DNA from: an uncultured Flavonifractor sp. | Lineage (GTDB): Bacteria > Bacillota > Clostridia > Oscillospirales > Oscillospiraceae | Assembly: GCF_944385615.1 (NCBI RefSeq) | Contig: NZ_CALWXV010000013.1 | Coordinates: 1-53,671 of the forward strand | Length of the DNA stretch: 53,671 nt | Direction of reading: 5' to 3' | Shown: positions 7,826 to 16,148 of the stretch, one piece after another | Numbering within the stretch: position 1 is the stretch's first letter | Layout of the letters: each line of letters starts with the position of its first letter | Translations under genes and position numbers: made by a program | Notes under the pieces: generated by a model | Told to the model about the DNA's origin: nothing | Seen by the model: only the letters and a program-made list of their open reading frames with translations | Databases searched by the model: none

Positions 7826-8225
7826 TACAAGCATCCCCAAGTTTTTGCTGGTGGGGGTGGGCAACACCTTGTTGTCCATGGTGCTCATGTTCCTGCTGGA
7901 GGGGCTGGGCTACTGGCCGTCCACCGCCATCGCCTATGTGGCGGGAGCGGTGATGAGCTTTTTCCTCAACCGGCACTTCACCTTCCGCAGCCAGGAGACC
8001 CTGCTGCGCTCGGCGGTGAAATTTGCCATCAACGTGGCGGTGTGCTATGTGGTGGCCTATGCCCTGGCCCAGCCCATTGCCGGATGGGTGCTGGGAAATA
8101 CCGGCCTGAGCTTGCTCTGGCAGGAGCGGCTCACCAAATTGGGGGGCATGGCCCTGTATACCGTGCTCAACTATTTCGGACAGCGGTTTTTCGCCTTTCA
8201 GAAAAAACGGGAAGCGGCGGATTAA
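7809..8225 (+). CDS. GtrA family membrane protein
   Basis: 138 residues with four membrane helices and the GtrA signature (KFLLVGVGNT at the N-terminus, FFLNRHFTF in the middle, YFGQRFFAF at the end). The family is proposed to flip or present polyprenyl-phosphate-linked sugars. Its start overlaps the glycosyltransferase gene by 17 bases, with GGAGG inside that gene, which implies coupled translation and a shared role in cell-surface glycosylation. Confidence 0.9.
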   Translation: MAKLIDTSIPKFLLVGVGNTLLSMVLMFLLEGLGYWPSTAIAYVAGAVMSFFLNRHFTFRSQETLLRSAVKFAINVAVCYVVAYALAQPIAGWVLGNTGLSLLWQERLTKLGGMALYTVLNYFGQRFFAFQKKREAAD

Positions 8226-8252
8226 ATTTGTGTGAAATCCGACGGGCTCCCC

Positions 8253-8281
8253 TTGCGTATATCGGGAAAAGGGATTAAAAT
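8253..8281 (+). promoter_or_regulatory. Promoter of the 8318 gene
   Basis: -35 TTGCGT (8253-8258), 17-base spacer, -10 TAAAAT (8276-8281). Confidence 0.6.
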
Positions 8282-8317
8282 AATATCTGCTGAATAAACC
8301 GCAAGGAGGCAGGTAGT

Positions 8318-8680
8318 ATGGCTTTTATCGACGAACTGAGAGACAAGGCGGCGGATCTGGGCCGGGCCGGTATGGCCAAGTCCAAGCAGCTGATGGAGAT
8401 CACCAAGCTGTCCCTGAACAATTCCGGCGAGGAGGACGCCATCCGTAAGGCCTATCTGGAGATCGGCAAGCTCTATTACGCCGAGCAGGGGAGCGCACCC
8501 GAGCCGGCCTATGCCGCCCTGTGCCAACGGATCACCGCCGCCCGCCGCAACATTGAGGAGAACAAGGCCCGCATCGCCCAGCTCAAGCGGGAGGGCGTGC
8601 TGTCCGACGAGGACATCATCCAGGCCACGGCTGAGGTCAAGGATGCTGAGTTCCAGGATATCGACGACACAGAGGAATAA
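8318..8680 (+). CDS. Small cytosolic helical protein of unknown function
   Basis: 120 residues, mostly charged helix with predicted coiled coil (RITAARRNIEENKARIAQLK). The N-terminal pattern (MAFIDEL, then KSKQLMEITKLS and YLEIGKLYY) matches a Clostridia family that often also carries a C-terminal zinc ribbon; no cysteine pairs exist here, so this member lacks it. ATG 8318 follows GCAAGGAGG. It has its own promoter and a strong shared terminator, so it is a single-gene unit. Function unknown. Confidence 0.85.
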   Translation: MAFIDELRDKAADLGRAGMAKSKQLMEITKLSLNNSGEEDAIRKAYLEIGKLYYAEQGSAPEPAYAALCQRITAARRNIEENKARIAQLKREGVLSDEDIIQATAEVKDAEFQDIDDTEE

Positions 8681-8690
8681 AAAGAAGAAC

Positions 8691-8728
8691 AAAAATGGCC
8701 CCCGCCGGATGGCGGGGGCCATTTTTTG
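8691..8728. terminator. Bidirectional terminator between the 8318 gene and bcp
   Basis: A 16-bp stem (8691-8706 with 8711-8726), loop GGAT, flanked by A-tract and T-tract, so it works for both convergent genes. Confidence 0.95.
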
Positions 8729-8742
8729 TTGGTGAGCCGCTT

Positions 8743-9201
8743 TTAACCTTTGAGATAGGCCAAAATGTCGGCGGCGTTGGTGTCCGGCTTGACCTTGGGC
8801 ATGACCTTTTCGATCACGCCGTTGGGGTCAATGACAAAGGTGGAGCGCACCACACCCATGCTCACCTTGCCGTAATTCTTTTTCTCCTGCCAAACGCCAT
8901 AGGCCTGAATGGCGGTTAGCTCCGGGTCGGAGAGGAGCAGGAAGGGCAGACTGTTTTTTTCTGCGAATTTCTGGTGAGAGGCCACCGAGTCCTTGCTGAT
9001 GCCGATGACCACCGTGTCCAGGGCCTGAAATTCCCCGAAGGAGGCGGCATAGGCGCAGGCCTGGCGGGTGCAGCCGGGGGTATTGTCCCGGGGATAGAAA
9101 TAGAGTACCACCCGTTTGCCCAGGAAACTGGACAGGGTGACAGGGTTGCCGTCTTTGTCAGGCAGGGTAAAGTCCGGGGCGTGGGTTCCAACTTCCAGCA
9201 T
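8743..9201 (-). CDS. bcp: Thiol peroxidase, Bcp/PrxQ-type peroxiredoxin
   Basis: 152 residues. Thioredoxin-fold peroxiredoxin: peroxidatic Cys44 in PRDNTPGCTRQACA with the PrxQ-type resolving Cys49 five residues later. Reduces H2O2 and organic peroxides using thioredoxin. ATG 9201 is preceded by GGAGG. The yaaA stop is one base upstream, so the two form an operon of peroxide-defence genes in an anaerobe. Confidence 0.95.
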   Translation of the reverse strand: MLEVGTHAPDFTLPDKDGNPVTLSSFLGKRVVLYFYPRDNTPGCTRQACAYAASFGEFQALDTVVIGISKDSVASHQKFAEKNSLPFLLLSDPELTAIQAYGVWQEKKNYGKVSMGVVRSTFVIDPNGVIEKVMPKVKPDTNAADILAYLKG

Positions 9202-9202
9202 G

Positions 9203-9952
9203 TTATGGTTCCTCCTTTAAAAATACATAGTGGTCCGGTTGGGAGTGGGCGGGGGAGAAGCGGTAGCCCAGATCGGAGAAGGCGGTCAGGGCCTCAGCCG
9301 ATTGGACGTCATGTTCCGCCATCCAGCGGACCATCTGCCCCCGGGCCATTTTGCACATGGTACCCTTTTCCACCACCTTATCCCCCTTTTGCTCCCCAAA
9401 GGTGCAGGTGAGCAGGCGGACGGAGGGAAGCAGATGGGGGATTACCGCCCGGCTGTACTCCTTGGAGGCCAGATTGACCACCAGATCAGTCTCACCGGCC
9501 AGCGTTCGGGCCAGCTTGTCCCCCCAAAAGGCGTACAGGTCCTTGTGGCCATCCACCGAAAGGGGCGCGGCCATCTCCAAGCGGTAGGGGGTGACCCCGT
9601 CAAAGGGCCGCAGCAGACCATAAAAGCCGGAGAGGATGCGTAAGTGTTCCCGGACGTAGGCAAGCTGGTCCCGGTCAAACACGCCGGGGGCCATGTATTG
9701 GTACTGGATACCCTCATAGGACAGCAGAGCGGGGGTGAGCTGCCGGCGCAGGTCCATGGTTTCCAGCCGCCGGACATTGAGGGCGGTAATGGCGTCATTG
9801 CACTTCCATAACCGCTGTAATTCCTTGGCGGTCCTGGATTGCAGGGCAGCCAGCAGCCGCTCGGTTTCCGGCAGAAAAGCGGGCAGGGCCTCCGGGGCAA
9901 AGCTGTCGGTGTCCACCCGCATTTTTTTGGCAGGGGAAATTAAAATACGCAT
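9203..9952 (-). CDS. yaaA: Peroxide stress protein YaaA (DUF328)
   Basis: 249 residues. The family's conserved opening MRILISPAKKM fixes the start at ATG 9952, with GGAGGG five bases before; the longer open frame upstream is not conserved. Other family motifs: YEGIQYQYM, LRILSGFYGLLRPFD and LVVNLASKEYS. In E. coli YaaA lowers unincorporated iron during H2O2 stress and binds DNA. Co-transcribed with bcp. Confidence 0.95.
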   Translation of the reverse strand: MRILISPAKKMRVDTDSFAPEALPAFLPETERLLAALQSRTAKELQRLWKCNDAITALNVRRLETMDLRRQLTPALLSYEGIQYQYMAPGVFDRDQLAYVREHLRILSGFYGLLRPFDGVTPYRLEMAAPLSVDGHKDLYAFWGDKLARTLAGETDLVVNLASKEYSRAVIPHLLPSVRLLTCTFGEQKGDKVVEKGTMCKMARGQMVRWMAEHDVQSAEALTAFSDLGYRFSPAHSQPDHYVFLKEEP

Positions 9953-9992
9953 GGGTTTCCCTCCTGATGATACAGTGGAATCAGGTAATGAC

Positions 9993-10020
9993 ATTATACC
10001 ACGGTTTTTGGCCCAGGCAA
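9993..10020 (-). promoter_or_regulatory. Promoter of yaaA-bcp
   Basis: Minus strand -35 TTGCCT (10020-10015), 16-base spacer, -10 TATAAT (9998-9993). No PerR-type box was evident by eye. Confidence 0.65.
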
Positions 10021-10119
10021 CCAGGGGATGCGGGACGGTTGCAAAGACGGAAAAAACGTGCTAGTATAATTATTCATCAGGAGAATGAGAAAGAGGTTTG
10101 AAGAGAGGTGAAAGGGCCC

Positions 10120-10677
10120 ATGCGGACTGCGGTCATATCCAGGGATGTCATTCTGGAGGCCAGCCGGGGGCTGCTGCGGGAGCGGGGTTGGTCGGCCCTC
10201 AATATGCGCTCGGTAGCGGCGGAATGCGGCGTGGCGGTAGGGTCTTTGTATAACTATTTTCCGTCCAAAACAGAACTGGTCATGGCCACGGTGGAGAGCG
10301 TGTGGCAGGAGCTGTTCCAGGTGCCGGAGTGCTTTGGGACAGAGGAACGGTTTTGCCGCTGCGCGGCGTGGCTTTATCACAGTATGCAGACGGGGAATGA
10401 GACCTATCCCGGTTTTCTGACCCTTCACGCCATGGGCTTTACCACCGGCGGGAAGCTGGAGGGCAGGCGGATGATGGAGCGGACCCAGGCCAAACTGCGG
10501 GAGGATATGTGCAAGGTGCTGCTCCAGGACGAACAGGTGCGCTCCGATGTATTTGACGAGCGCCTGACGCCGGAGGGCTTTGTGGAGCTGGTCTTTTCCA
10601 TACTGCTCTCGGCGCTGCTGCGGGGGGAGCAGAGCTGTGAGCAGCAGCTGGAAATGATCCGCCGGGTGCTATACTGA
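10120..10677 (+). CDS. TetR-family transcriptional regulator
   Basis: 185 residues from ATG 10120, nine bases after GAGAGGTG. The N-terminal helix-turn-helix reads ALNMRSVAAECGVAVGSLYN followed by YFPSKTELV; the C-terminal ligand domain is not assignable. A TATAAT at 10065-10070 is a likely -10 but no good -35 stands before it. The next gene cluster (ABC transporter, 11143) is a possible target, but a hairpin region and terminator separate them, so this is only proximity. Confidence 0.9.
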   Translation: MRTAVISRDVILEASRGLLRERGWSALNMRSVAAECGVAVGSLYNYFPSKTELVMATVESVWQELFQVPECFGTEERFCRCAAWLYHSMQTGNETYPGFLTLHAMGFTTGGKLEGRRMMERTQAKLREDMCKVLLQDEQVRSDVFDERLTPEGFVELVFSILLSALLRGEQSCEQQLEMIRRVLY

Positions 10678-10730
10678 GATTTTATAAGGAGTACAGCAGT
10701 TGTTGGTAGTTATTTAACTTGTGGGAAAAA

Positions 10731-10923
10731 TTCCTAATCAGGAAGCCTCGCAGAGTTCCGCCGCCCGCAGGCGGCGGAATCAAATCAAAATCCGTCCTTT
10801 CCGGGGACATGCGCCTCGGAAAGGACACTTCTCATGACGGATGGGGTGACCATTTCGCAAGAAATCGAACCCCATCCATCATGCAATCCTTTGGTAAAAA
10901 AGACCTTTAGGTCTTTTTTACCA
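10731..10923. other. Gene-free array of consecutive stem-loops
   Basis: Five perfect or near-perfect hairpins in 193 bases: 10731-10744 (5 bp), 10756-10779 (10 bp, loop CGCA), 10794-10826 (10 bp), 10833-10883 (long compound stem with CATGA/TCATG base and ATTTC/GAAAT tip) and 10892-10923 (14 bp, loop of 4). A sixth, the terminator at 10932, follows. Short open frames here show no coding features. It may be a structured non-coding RNA, or the decayed end of a mobile element; I cannot tell which. Confidence 0.5.
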
Positions 10924-10931
10924 GTCTCAAG

Positions 10932-10957
10932 CGGCTGCTATTGGCAGCCGTTTTTTT
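10932..10957 (+). terminator. Intrinsic terminator ending the hairpin array
   Basis: CGGCTGC (10932-10938) pairs with GCAGCCG (10944-10950), followed by T(7). The hairpin at 10892-10923, with T(6) in its 3' strand, could be a tandem terminator. Confidence 0.85.
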
Positions 10958-11142
10958 ATTCTGTCAAAGTGGATACTCTTGTGTCCCAAAGACAGAGGAA
11001 CTATGTCCTAACTATGGCTAATTTTTAAACAAACTGCAAATCATTCCCTCTATTTGCCTGTTTTTCAGATTATTTTAAGCAGAAAGTCTATAATCAGGGA
11101 CAGCGTCCGTACTTCCGCGGCGCGCGTAAGGAGGGAAAGCAT

Positions 11143-12141
11143 TTGATCGAGATCGACCATCTCACCAAGCGGTACGGCAGCCATACGGCCCTGTCCGACC
11201 TGAGCCTGACGGTGGAGCCGGGGCAGATCTACGGTTTCCTGGGGCCAAACGGCGCGGGCAAGTCCACCACCATGAACATTATGACGGGCTGCCTGGCGGC
11301 CACCGAGGGGACTGTCCGTATTGACGGCTATGACATCTTTGAGGAACCGGCCAAAGCCAAGGCCCTGATCGGCTATCTGCCTGAGCAGCCGCCGGTGTAC
11401 CCGGATATGACGCCTTTGGAGTATCTGGATTTTGTGGCCCGGGCCAAGGGCGTGGACCGGAGCGCTCGGCAGAGCCAGCTGGACCGGGCCATGGAAGTGA
11501 CCCAGATCCAGGGGGTGAAGGACCGGCTGATTAAAAATTTGTCCAAGGGCTATAAGCAGCGGGTGGGCATTGCCCAGGCCCTGCTGGGGGAGCCCCACGT
11601 CATCATTCTGGACGAACCCACCGTGGGCCTGGACCCCATCCAGATCATTGAGATCCGGGACCTGATTCAGGCCCTGGGGGAGGAGCATACCGTCATCCTC
11701 AGCAGCCATATTCTGTCTGAGGTGCGGGCGGTGTGCCGCCAGATCATGATCCTGTCCCGGGGGAGGCTGGTGGCCAGCGACACCCCGGACAATTTAGAGA
11801 AGCTCTTTGCCGGGACGGCCACCCTGGAGCTTACCATCAAGGGCGGAGAGGAGGCAGTGCGGGCCGCCCTGGCGCCCTTTGCGGAGAAGCTGACCTGCCA
11901 GCCTGAGGAAGAGGGTCGCCTGCGGGTCTGCCTGGAGAGCCAGCCGTCAGATGAGCTGAGCGAGCGGGTGTTTTACGCCTGCGCCGGGGCCAATCTGCCC
12001 ATCCTGCGGATGGATCAGAAAAAGGCCAGTCTAGAAGATGTGTTCCTGGAGCTCACCGCCGCCGACCCGGAGCAGACGGAGGAGCGGACCGAACCGGAGG
12101 CCGAGACGGACGAAGCGGAAGAGGGAGGTGAGGAGCCATGA
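11143..12141 (+). CDS. ABC transporter ATPase, GldA-like
   Basis: 332 residues. Walker A GPNGAGKST (residues about 36-44), signature LSKGYKQRVGIAQ, Walker B ILDEPTVGLDP, and a C-terminal extension ending in a Glu-rich tail. Start is TTG 11143, seven bases after AAGGAGGG (11128-11135). First gene of a four-gene operon with a membrane permease, a GldG-type protein and a DUF4340-type protein. A TATAAT at 11089-11094 may be its -10, though the -35 is poor. The substrate is unknown; the resemblance to the Bacteroidetes gliding gene gldA does not imply gliding. Confidence 0.93.
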   Translation: MIEIDHLTKRYGSHTALSDLSLTVEPGQIYGFLGPNGAGKSTTMNIMTGCLAATEGTVRIDGYDIFEEPAKAKALIGYLPEQPPVYPDMTPLEYLDFVARAKGVDRSARQSQLDRAMEVTQIQGVKDRLIKNLSKGYKQRVGIAQALLGEPHVIILDEPTVGLDPIQIIEIRDLIQALGEEHTVILSSHILSEVRAVCRQIMILSRGRLVASDTPDNLEKLFAGTATLELTIKGGEEAVRAALAPFAEKLTCQPEEEGRLRVCLESQPSDELSERVFYACAGANLPILRMDQKKASLEDVFLELTAADPEQTEERTEPEAETDEAEEGGEEP

Positions 12142-13001
12142 CAGCCATCTACCGGCGGGAGCTGGGCTCCTACTTCCACGGCATGACCGCCTATGTGTTC
12201 ATCGCCTTTTTGCTGGTCTTTTCCGGCATCTACACCATGATCTATAATCTCAATGCCGGTTATCCCAATTTTGAGTATGTACTCCAGGCTATGAGCATCA
12301 TTTTCCTCATTGCCATCCCGGTGCTCACCATGCGGGTCGTCGCGGAGGAGCGGCGGCAGAAAACCGACCAGCTGCTCTACGCCCTGCCCTTGGGCATGAC
12401 CCGGGTGGTGCTGGGCAAGTATCTGGCCATGCTCACGGTGGTGGCCATTCCCTGCGCCATCATGGGGCTGTATCCCCTGCTGCTGTCCGCCTTCGGCAGC
12501 GTCTTTCTCCCCACAGCCTACGGGACGCTGGTGGGCTTTTTCCTGCTGTCCGCCACTTTGGCCGCCATCGGCCTGTTCATCTCCTCTCTGACCGAGAATC
12601 AGGCAGTGGCCGCCGGACTGTGCTTCGGCGTTATGCTGCTGATCTTCTTTATGGCGGACCTGTCCGATCTGGTGCCCGATTCCACTGGGGCCTCTCTGGC
12701 GGCTCTGCTGGTGACGGTGCTGGCGGCGGCCGGTCTGGTGCGGATCTTCACCCGCTCCACACCGGCGGCGCTGGTGGTGGCCATTGCGGGGGAGGCAGGA
12801 CTCTTTGTGGCCTATCTGACGGCGTCCGACGCTTTCGCCGGTCTGTTCGGCAAGCTGGCCGACGGCCTTTCGGTTTTTGAGCGGTTCTATGTCTTTGCCA
12901 ACGGGGTTTTTGATCTGACCGCCGTTCTTTACTTCCTGTCTGTCATCGCTGTCGCCCTCTTTCTGGCAGTACAGTCCATGGAGAAACGGAGGTGGAGCTG
13001 A
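12138..13001 (+). CDS. ABC-2 type permease, GldF-like
   Basis: 287 residues, six membrane helices. Typical ABC-2 permease opening (YRRELGSYFHGMTAYVFIAF) and the RVVAEERRQKTDQLLYALPL segment after helix 2. ATG 12138 overlaps the ATPase stop by four bases, so subunits are translationally coupled. It pairs with the ATPase; the following two genes look like its accessory subunits. Confidence 0.92.
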   Translation: MTAIYRRELGSYFHGMTAYVFIAFLLVFSGIYTMIYNLNAGYPNFEYVLQAMSIIFLIAIPVLTMRVVAEERRQKTDQLLYALPLGMTRVVLGKYLAMLTVVAIPCAIMGLYPLLLSAFGSVFLPTAYGTLVGFFLLSATLAAIGLFISSLTENQAVAAGLCFGVMLLIFFMADLSDLVPDSTGASLAALLVTVLAAAGLVRIFTRSTPAALVVAIAGEAGLFVAYLTASDAFAGLFGKLADGLSVFERFYVFANGVFDLTAVLYFLSVIAVALFLAVQSMEKRRWS

Positions 13002-14452
13002 TGAAGCGTAACATACCGTGGAGCGGCGTGAAGCACTCCTTCCGCAGCCGCGCCTTTCGGGCGGGAGGCTACAGTCTGGCCGCCGCCGCCATTGTCATCG
13101 CCATTGCGGTGGCTCTCAATCTGATGGTCAACGCCCTGCCGGCCTCCTGGACCAAGGTGGATCTGACCGATACGGGCCTTTATTCCTTGTCCAGCCAGAC
13201 CGAGCAGCTGACCGCCGCCCTGGAGGAGGATGTCACCGTCTACTGGATCGTCCAGAGCGGCAGCGAGGACTCCACCCTGGGACAACTGCTGGAGCGGTAC
13301 GAGAGCCTGTCCAAGCACCTGAAGGTGGTGGAAAAGGACCCGGTGGTCTATCCCAACTTTGCCCAGCAGTATACCGACGCCACCCTGTACAATAACTCTC
13401 TCATCGTGGTATGCGGTGACCGGAGCCGGTACATCAGTTACTACGACATCTACACCACCGATTACTCCGCCTACTATACCACCGGTACCGCCTCCACCCA
13501 GTTTGCCGGGGAGAGCGAGCTGACCTCCGCCATCGACTATGTCACCAACGAGGATCTGCCAGTGGTGTACACCCTTACCGGCCACGGCGAGAGCACGCTG
13601 CCCACCGAACTGACCCAGGGGGCGGAGGAGGAAAATCTGCTGCTGGAGGAGCTGTCCCTGGTCAACGGCGAGGCTGTGCCGGAGGACGCTGACGCTATTA
13701 TCCTCTACTCGCCCAAGCGGGATCTCTCTTCTGAGGAAAAGGACGCCCTGCTGACCTACCTCCAGGGAGGCGGAAAACTGCTGCTGGTCACCGACTATAT
13801 TGACGCGGAGATGCCCAATCTGGCCGAGCTGATGGCCTACTATGGCACTGCCCTGATGGACGGCATTGTGCTGGAGGGGGACAGCAGCCGTCACATGCAG
13901 GGCTACAATTACTACCTGCTGCCCGAGATCAACAGCCATGATGTGACTCAGCCTCTGGTGGATGGGGGCTACTATATCCTGATGCCCATCGCCCAGGGGA
14001 TCACAGTGTCCGATGAGCTGCGGGACGGCCTGACGGTGACCCAGCTGCTCACCACCTCCAGCTCGGCCTATGCCAAGGCTGACGGCTACAACATCACCAC
14101 CTTTGATAAGGAAGAGGGGGACGCAGACTGTCCCTTTGCCCTGGGCGTAGCCATCACCGAAGAGGTGGAGGGGGGACAAACCGGTATCGTCTGGCTCACC
14201 ACCAGCTATATGTTTGACAGCGACAACAACCTGCGGGTGGCGGGGGCCAACAATGACCTGTTCCTCAACACACTGGACTGGATGTGCCAGCGGGAGAGCG
14301 CCATCTCCATCCGGGCCAAGGACCTGTCCACAGAGTATTTGACGGTGCCCTCCTCCTCGGCCTCCACCTGGAGCCTGATCCTGGTGGCTGTGGTGCCCCT
14401 GGCCTTCCTGGTGGGCGGCGCTGTGGTGACCATCCGAAGGAGGAGACGCTGA
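13001..14452 (+). CDS. GldG-family ABC accessory protein
   Basis: 483 residues. One N-terminal membrane helix (about residues 20-42), a long extracytoplasmic region, and a C-terminal helix followed by RRRRR. The segment DLTDTGLYSLSSQTEQL after helix 1 matches the conserved entry to GldG/IFT-like domains. ATG 13001 overlaps the permease stop (TGATG) and has GGAGG eight bases upstream; a GTG at 12992 is possible but worse placed. Function of the family outside gliding bacteria is unknown. Confidence 0.88.
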   Translation: MKRNIPWSGVKHSFRSRAFRAGGYSLAAAAIVIAIAVALNLMVNALPASWTKVDLTDTGLYSLSSQTEQLTAALEEDVTVYWIVQSGSEDSTLGQLLERYESLSKHLKVVEKDPVVYPNFAQQYTDATLYNNSLIVVCGDRSRYISYYDIYTTDYSAYYTTGTASTQFAGESELTSAIDYVTNEDLPVVYTLTGHGESTLPTELTQGAEEENLLLEELSLVNGEAVPEDADAIILYSPKRDLSSEEKDALLTYLQGGGKLLLVTDYIDAEMPNLAELMAYYGTALMDGIVLEGDSSRHMQGYNYYLLPEINSHDVTQPLVDGGYYILMPIAQGITVSDELRDGLTVTQLLTTSSSAYAKADGYNITTFDKEEGDADCPFALGVAITEEVEGGQTGIVWLTTSYMFDSDNNLRVAGANNDLFLNTLDWMCQRESAISIRAKDLSTEYLTVPSSSASTWSLILVAVVPLAFLVGGAVVTIRRRRR

Positions 14453-15879
14453 TGAACCGAGGGAAAAAATTATTACTCCTGTGCGGCGCTCTGGTGGTGC
14501 TGGGGGCGGGCTACGCTGTGGCCCGTACGGTGAATGCCCAGCCCACCGAGGAGGAAGGAGTGGCCCTGACCACGCCCGCCGACGCTGCCCGGCTGGAGTG
14601 GACCTCTGACGGCGTGACTCTTGCCTTGGTGAAAGAGGACGACAGCTGGAGCTATGCCGACGACGGGGCTTTCCCACTGAACCAAGATGTGCCGGAGGAG
14701 ATGACCGGGGCGCTGTCCGGTCTGACCGCCAGTCGGGTGCTGGACGAGCCGGAAACACTGGCCGACTACGGCCTGGATGACCCAAGCCTCACCATCACCG
14801 CTACTGACGGAGACGGCACGGCCTATACCTTTGCCATTGGCGATCAGAATGAGGTGACCCAGGAGTATTACCTGCTGTACAACGGGGACGAGAGCAAGGT
14901 CTATCTGGTGGACAGTGCGTTGCAGGACGCCTTCTCTCTGGGTCTGTACGACATGGTGCAGATGGAGAGTCTGCCCGCCTTTGGAACCGTGACCGGGCTC
15001 TCCGTGACCCAGCCCGACGGCAGCATCACCCTATCCTATTTGGAAGATAACGAGAGCCTGACCTACAATACAGACCTCCACTGGTTCCTGGAACAGCAGG
15101 ACGGCACCCGGCTAGCCCTGGACACCGGAAAGGTCAGCTCTCTCACCTCCAGCCTCACTGGCCTGACCTGGATGTCCTGCGTCAATTATGACGCCGACGA
15201 CCAGGAACTGGCCGCCTGGGGGCTGGACGAGGACTCGGCAGTCAAGGTGGTCCTCACCTATGAGCCGTCCAGCAGTGAGGATGACGAAGAGGGCGACGTG
15301 CAGCCGGAAACCTTCACCCTCTATCTGGGGGAGGAGACCGACAGCGGCACCTATGCCCGGCTGGCCGATTCCCGGATGGTCTACCTCATCAACAGCGATA
15401 CGGCGGACAGTTTGCAGTATGCCTCCTATTCCTCTCTGCGGGGGGATGGGATCTGTACTGTGGACTGGGATACCGTGGACCGGCTGGAGGTGACGGTGGA
15501 TGGGGTGACCCATACCATTTCCTTTGACGAACAGGAGGAGGAAACCGTGGCCGAGGGCGGCGATCCCGTTGTGGAGACGGTGCCTCTGTACACCTGTGAC
15601 GGCGTAGAGCTGGACAGCACTGCGGTGGAAACCCTGCTGAACGCCATCAACGGTCTGATCGCCACCGGCGACGGCGGCAGTGCCGGACAGGGGGAGTTGC
15701 TGGTCAGCTTTACCATCTACCGGGATACCACCTATTTTGCCCAGCTGACCCTGGACTTGTACGCTTATGACACCAGCTCCTGTCTGGCGGTCTTTGACGG
15801 AGGAGCCGGGCGGCTGGTGGACCGCAGCGCGGTCTCCGGGCTTACCGATGCGCTGGACGACCTCTTTACAGAGGATTAA
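14452..15879 (+). CDS. DUF4340-like membrane-anchored extracytoplasmic protein
   Basis: 475 residues. N-terminal signal anchor (KLLLLCGALVVLGAGYAVA), then repeated beta-rich domains with YGLDDPSLTITATDG and TFTLYLGEETDSGTYARLAD, the style of DUF4340 proteins found beside GldG genes. The first-domain phrase LADYGLDDP recurs in altered form as LAAWGLDED, suggesting an internal duplication. TGATG overlap with the preceding gene; AAGGAGGAG supplies its ribosome binding site. Probably the surface partner of the ABC system. Confidence 0.85.
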   Translation: MNRGKKLLLLCGALVVLGAGYAVARTVNAQPTEEEGVALTTPADAARLEWTSDGVTLALVKEDDSWSYADDGAFPLNQDVPEEMTGALSGLTASRVLDEPETLADYGLDDPSLTITATDGDGTAYTFAIGDQNEVTQEYYLLYNGDESKVYLVDSALQDAFSLGLYDMVQMESLPAFGTVTGLSVTQPDGSITLSYLEDNESLTYNTDLHWFLEQQDGTRLALDTGKVSSLTSSLTGLTWMSCVNYDADDQELAAWGLDEDSAVKVVLTYEPSSSEDDEEGDVQPETFTLYLGEETDSGTYARLADSRMVYLINSDTADSLQYASYSSLRGDGICTVDWDTVDRLEVTVDGVTHTISFDEQEEETVAEGGDPVVETVPLYTCDGVELDSTAVETLLNAINGLIATGDGGSAGQGELLVSFTIYRDTTYFAQLTLDLYAYDTSSCLAVFDGGAGRLVDRSAVSGLTDALDDLFTED

Positions 15880-15907
15880 CAAGCGTTCTCCATCTTTCAT
15901 TTTTTGG

Positions 15908-15948
15908 GACCGGCGTGCCGTTATGTGAGGCGCGCCGGTCTCGGTTTT
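15908..15948 (+). terminator. Possible terminator of the ABC/GldG operon
   Basis: GACCGGCG (15908-15915) pairs with CGCCGGTC (15933-15940) over a 17-base loop, followed by TCGGTTTT. Moderate quality. The rest of 15880-16064 holds nothing else I recognise. Confidence 0.45.
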
Positions 15949-16064
15949 CCAGGCGTTTCCTGTTGTGGGCGGGAATGACGACTGGAGCTGCCGGACATAC
16001 TGAGGGCGTGGAACCCTGTACAGAAATTGTAATATAATTTTCAAAATTATATTATGTTTTGCTG

Positions 16065-16094
16065 TTGACAAGATTATAGAGTGGAGACTATACT
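16065..16094 (+). promoter_or_regulatory. Promoter of the hemolysin III family gene
   Basis: -35 TTGACA (16065-16070), 18-base spacer, -10 TATACT (16089-16094). The sequence just upstream is very rich in A/T. Confidence 0.75.
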
Positions 16095-16148
16095 ATAACC
16101 AGAGAAGAAAAACCTTACTCGTGTTTCTCAGATGGACAGGTGAATGCT

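Noticed and set aside
10840-10885. tRNA-like arm because of TCGAACCCC
   Set aside because: No acceptor, D or anticodon arms can be folded around it; it belongs to the long compound hairpin.
10719-11028. Two short plus-strand frames (64 codons or fewer) within and after the hairpin array
   Set aside because: No ribosome site, they run through palindromes and the terminator, and the composition is not protein-like.
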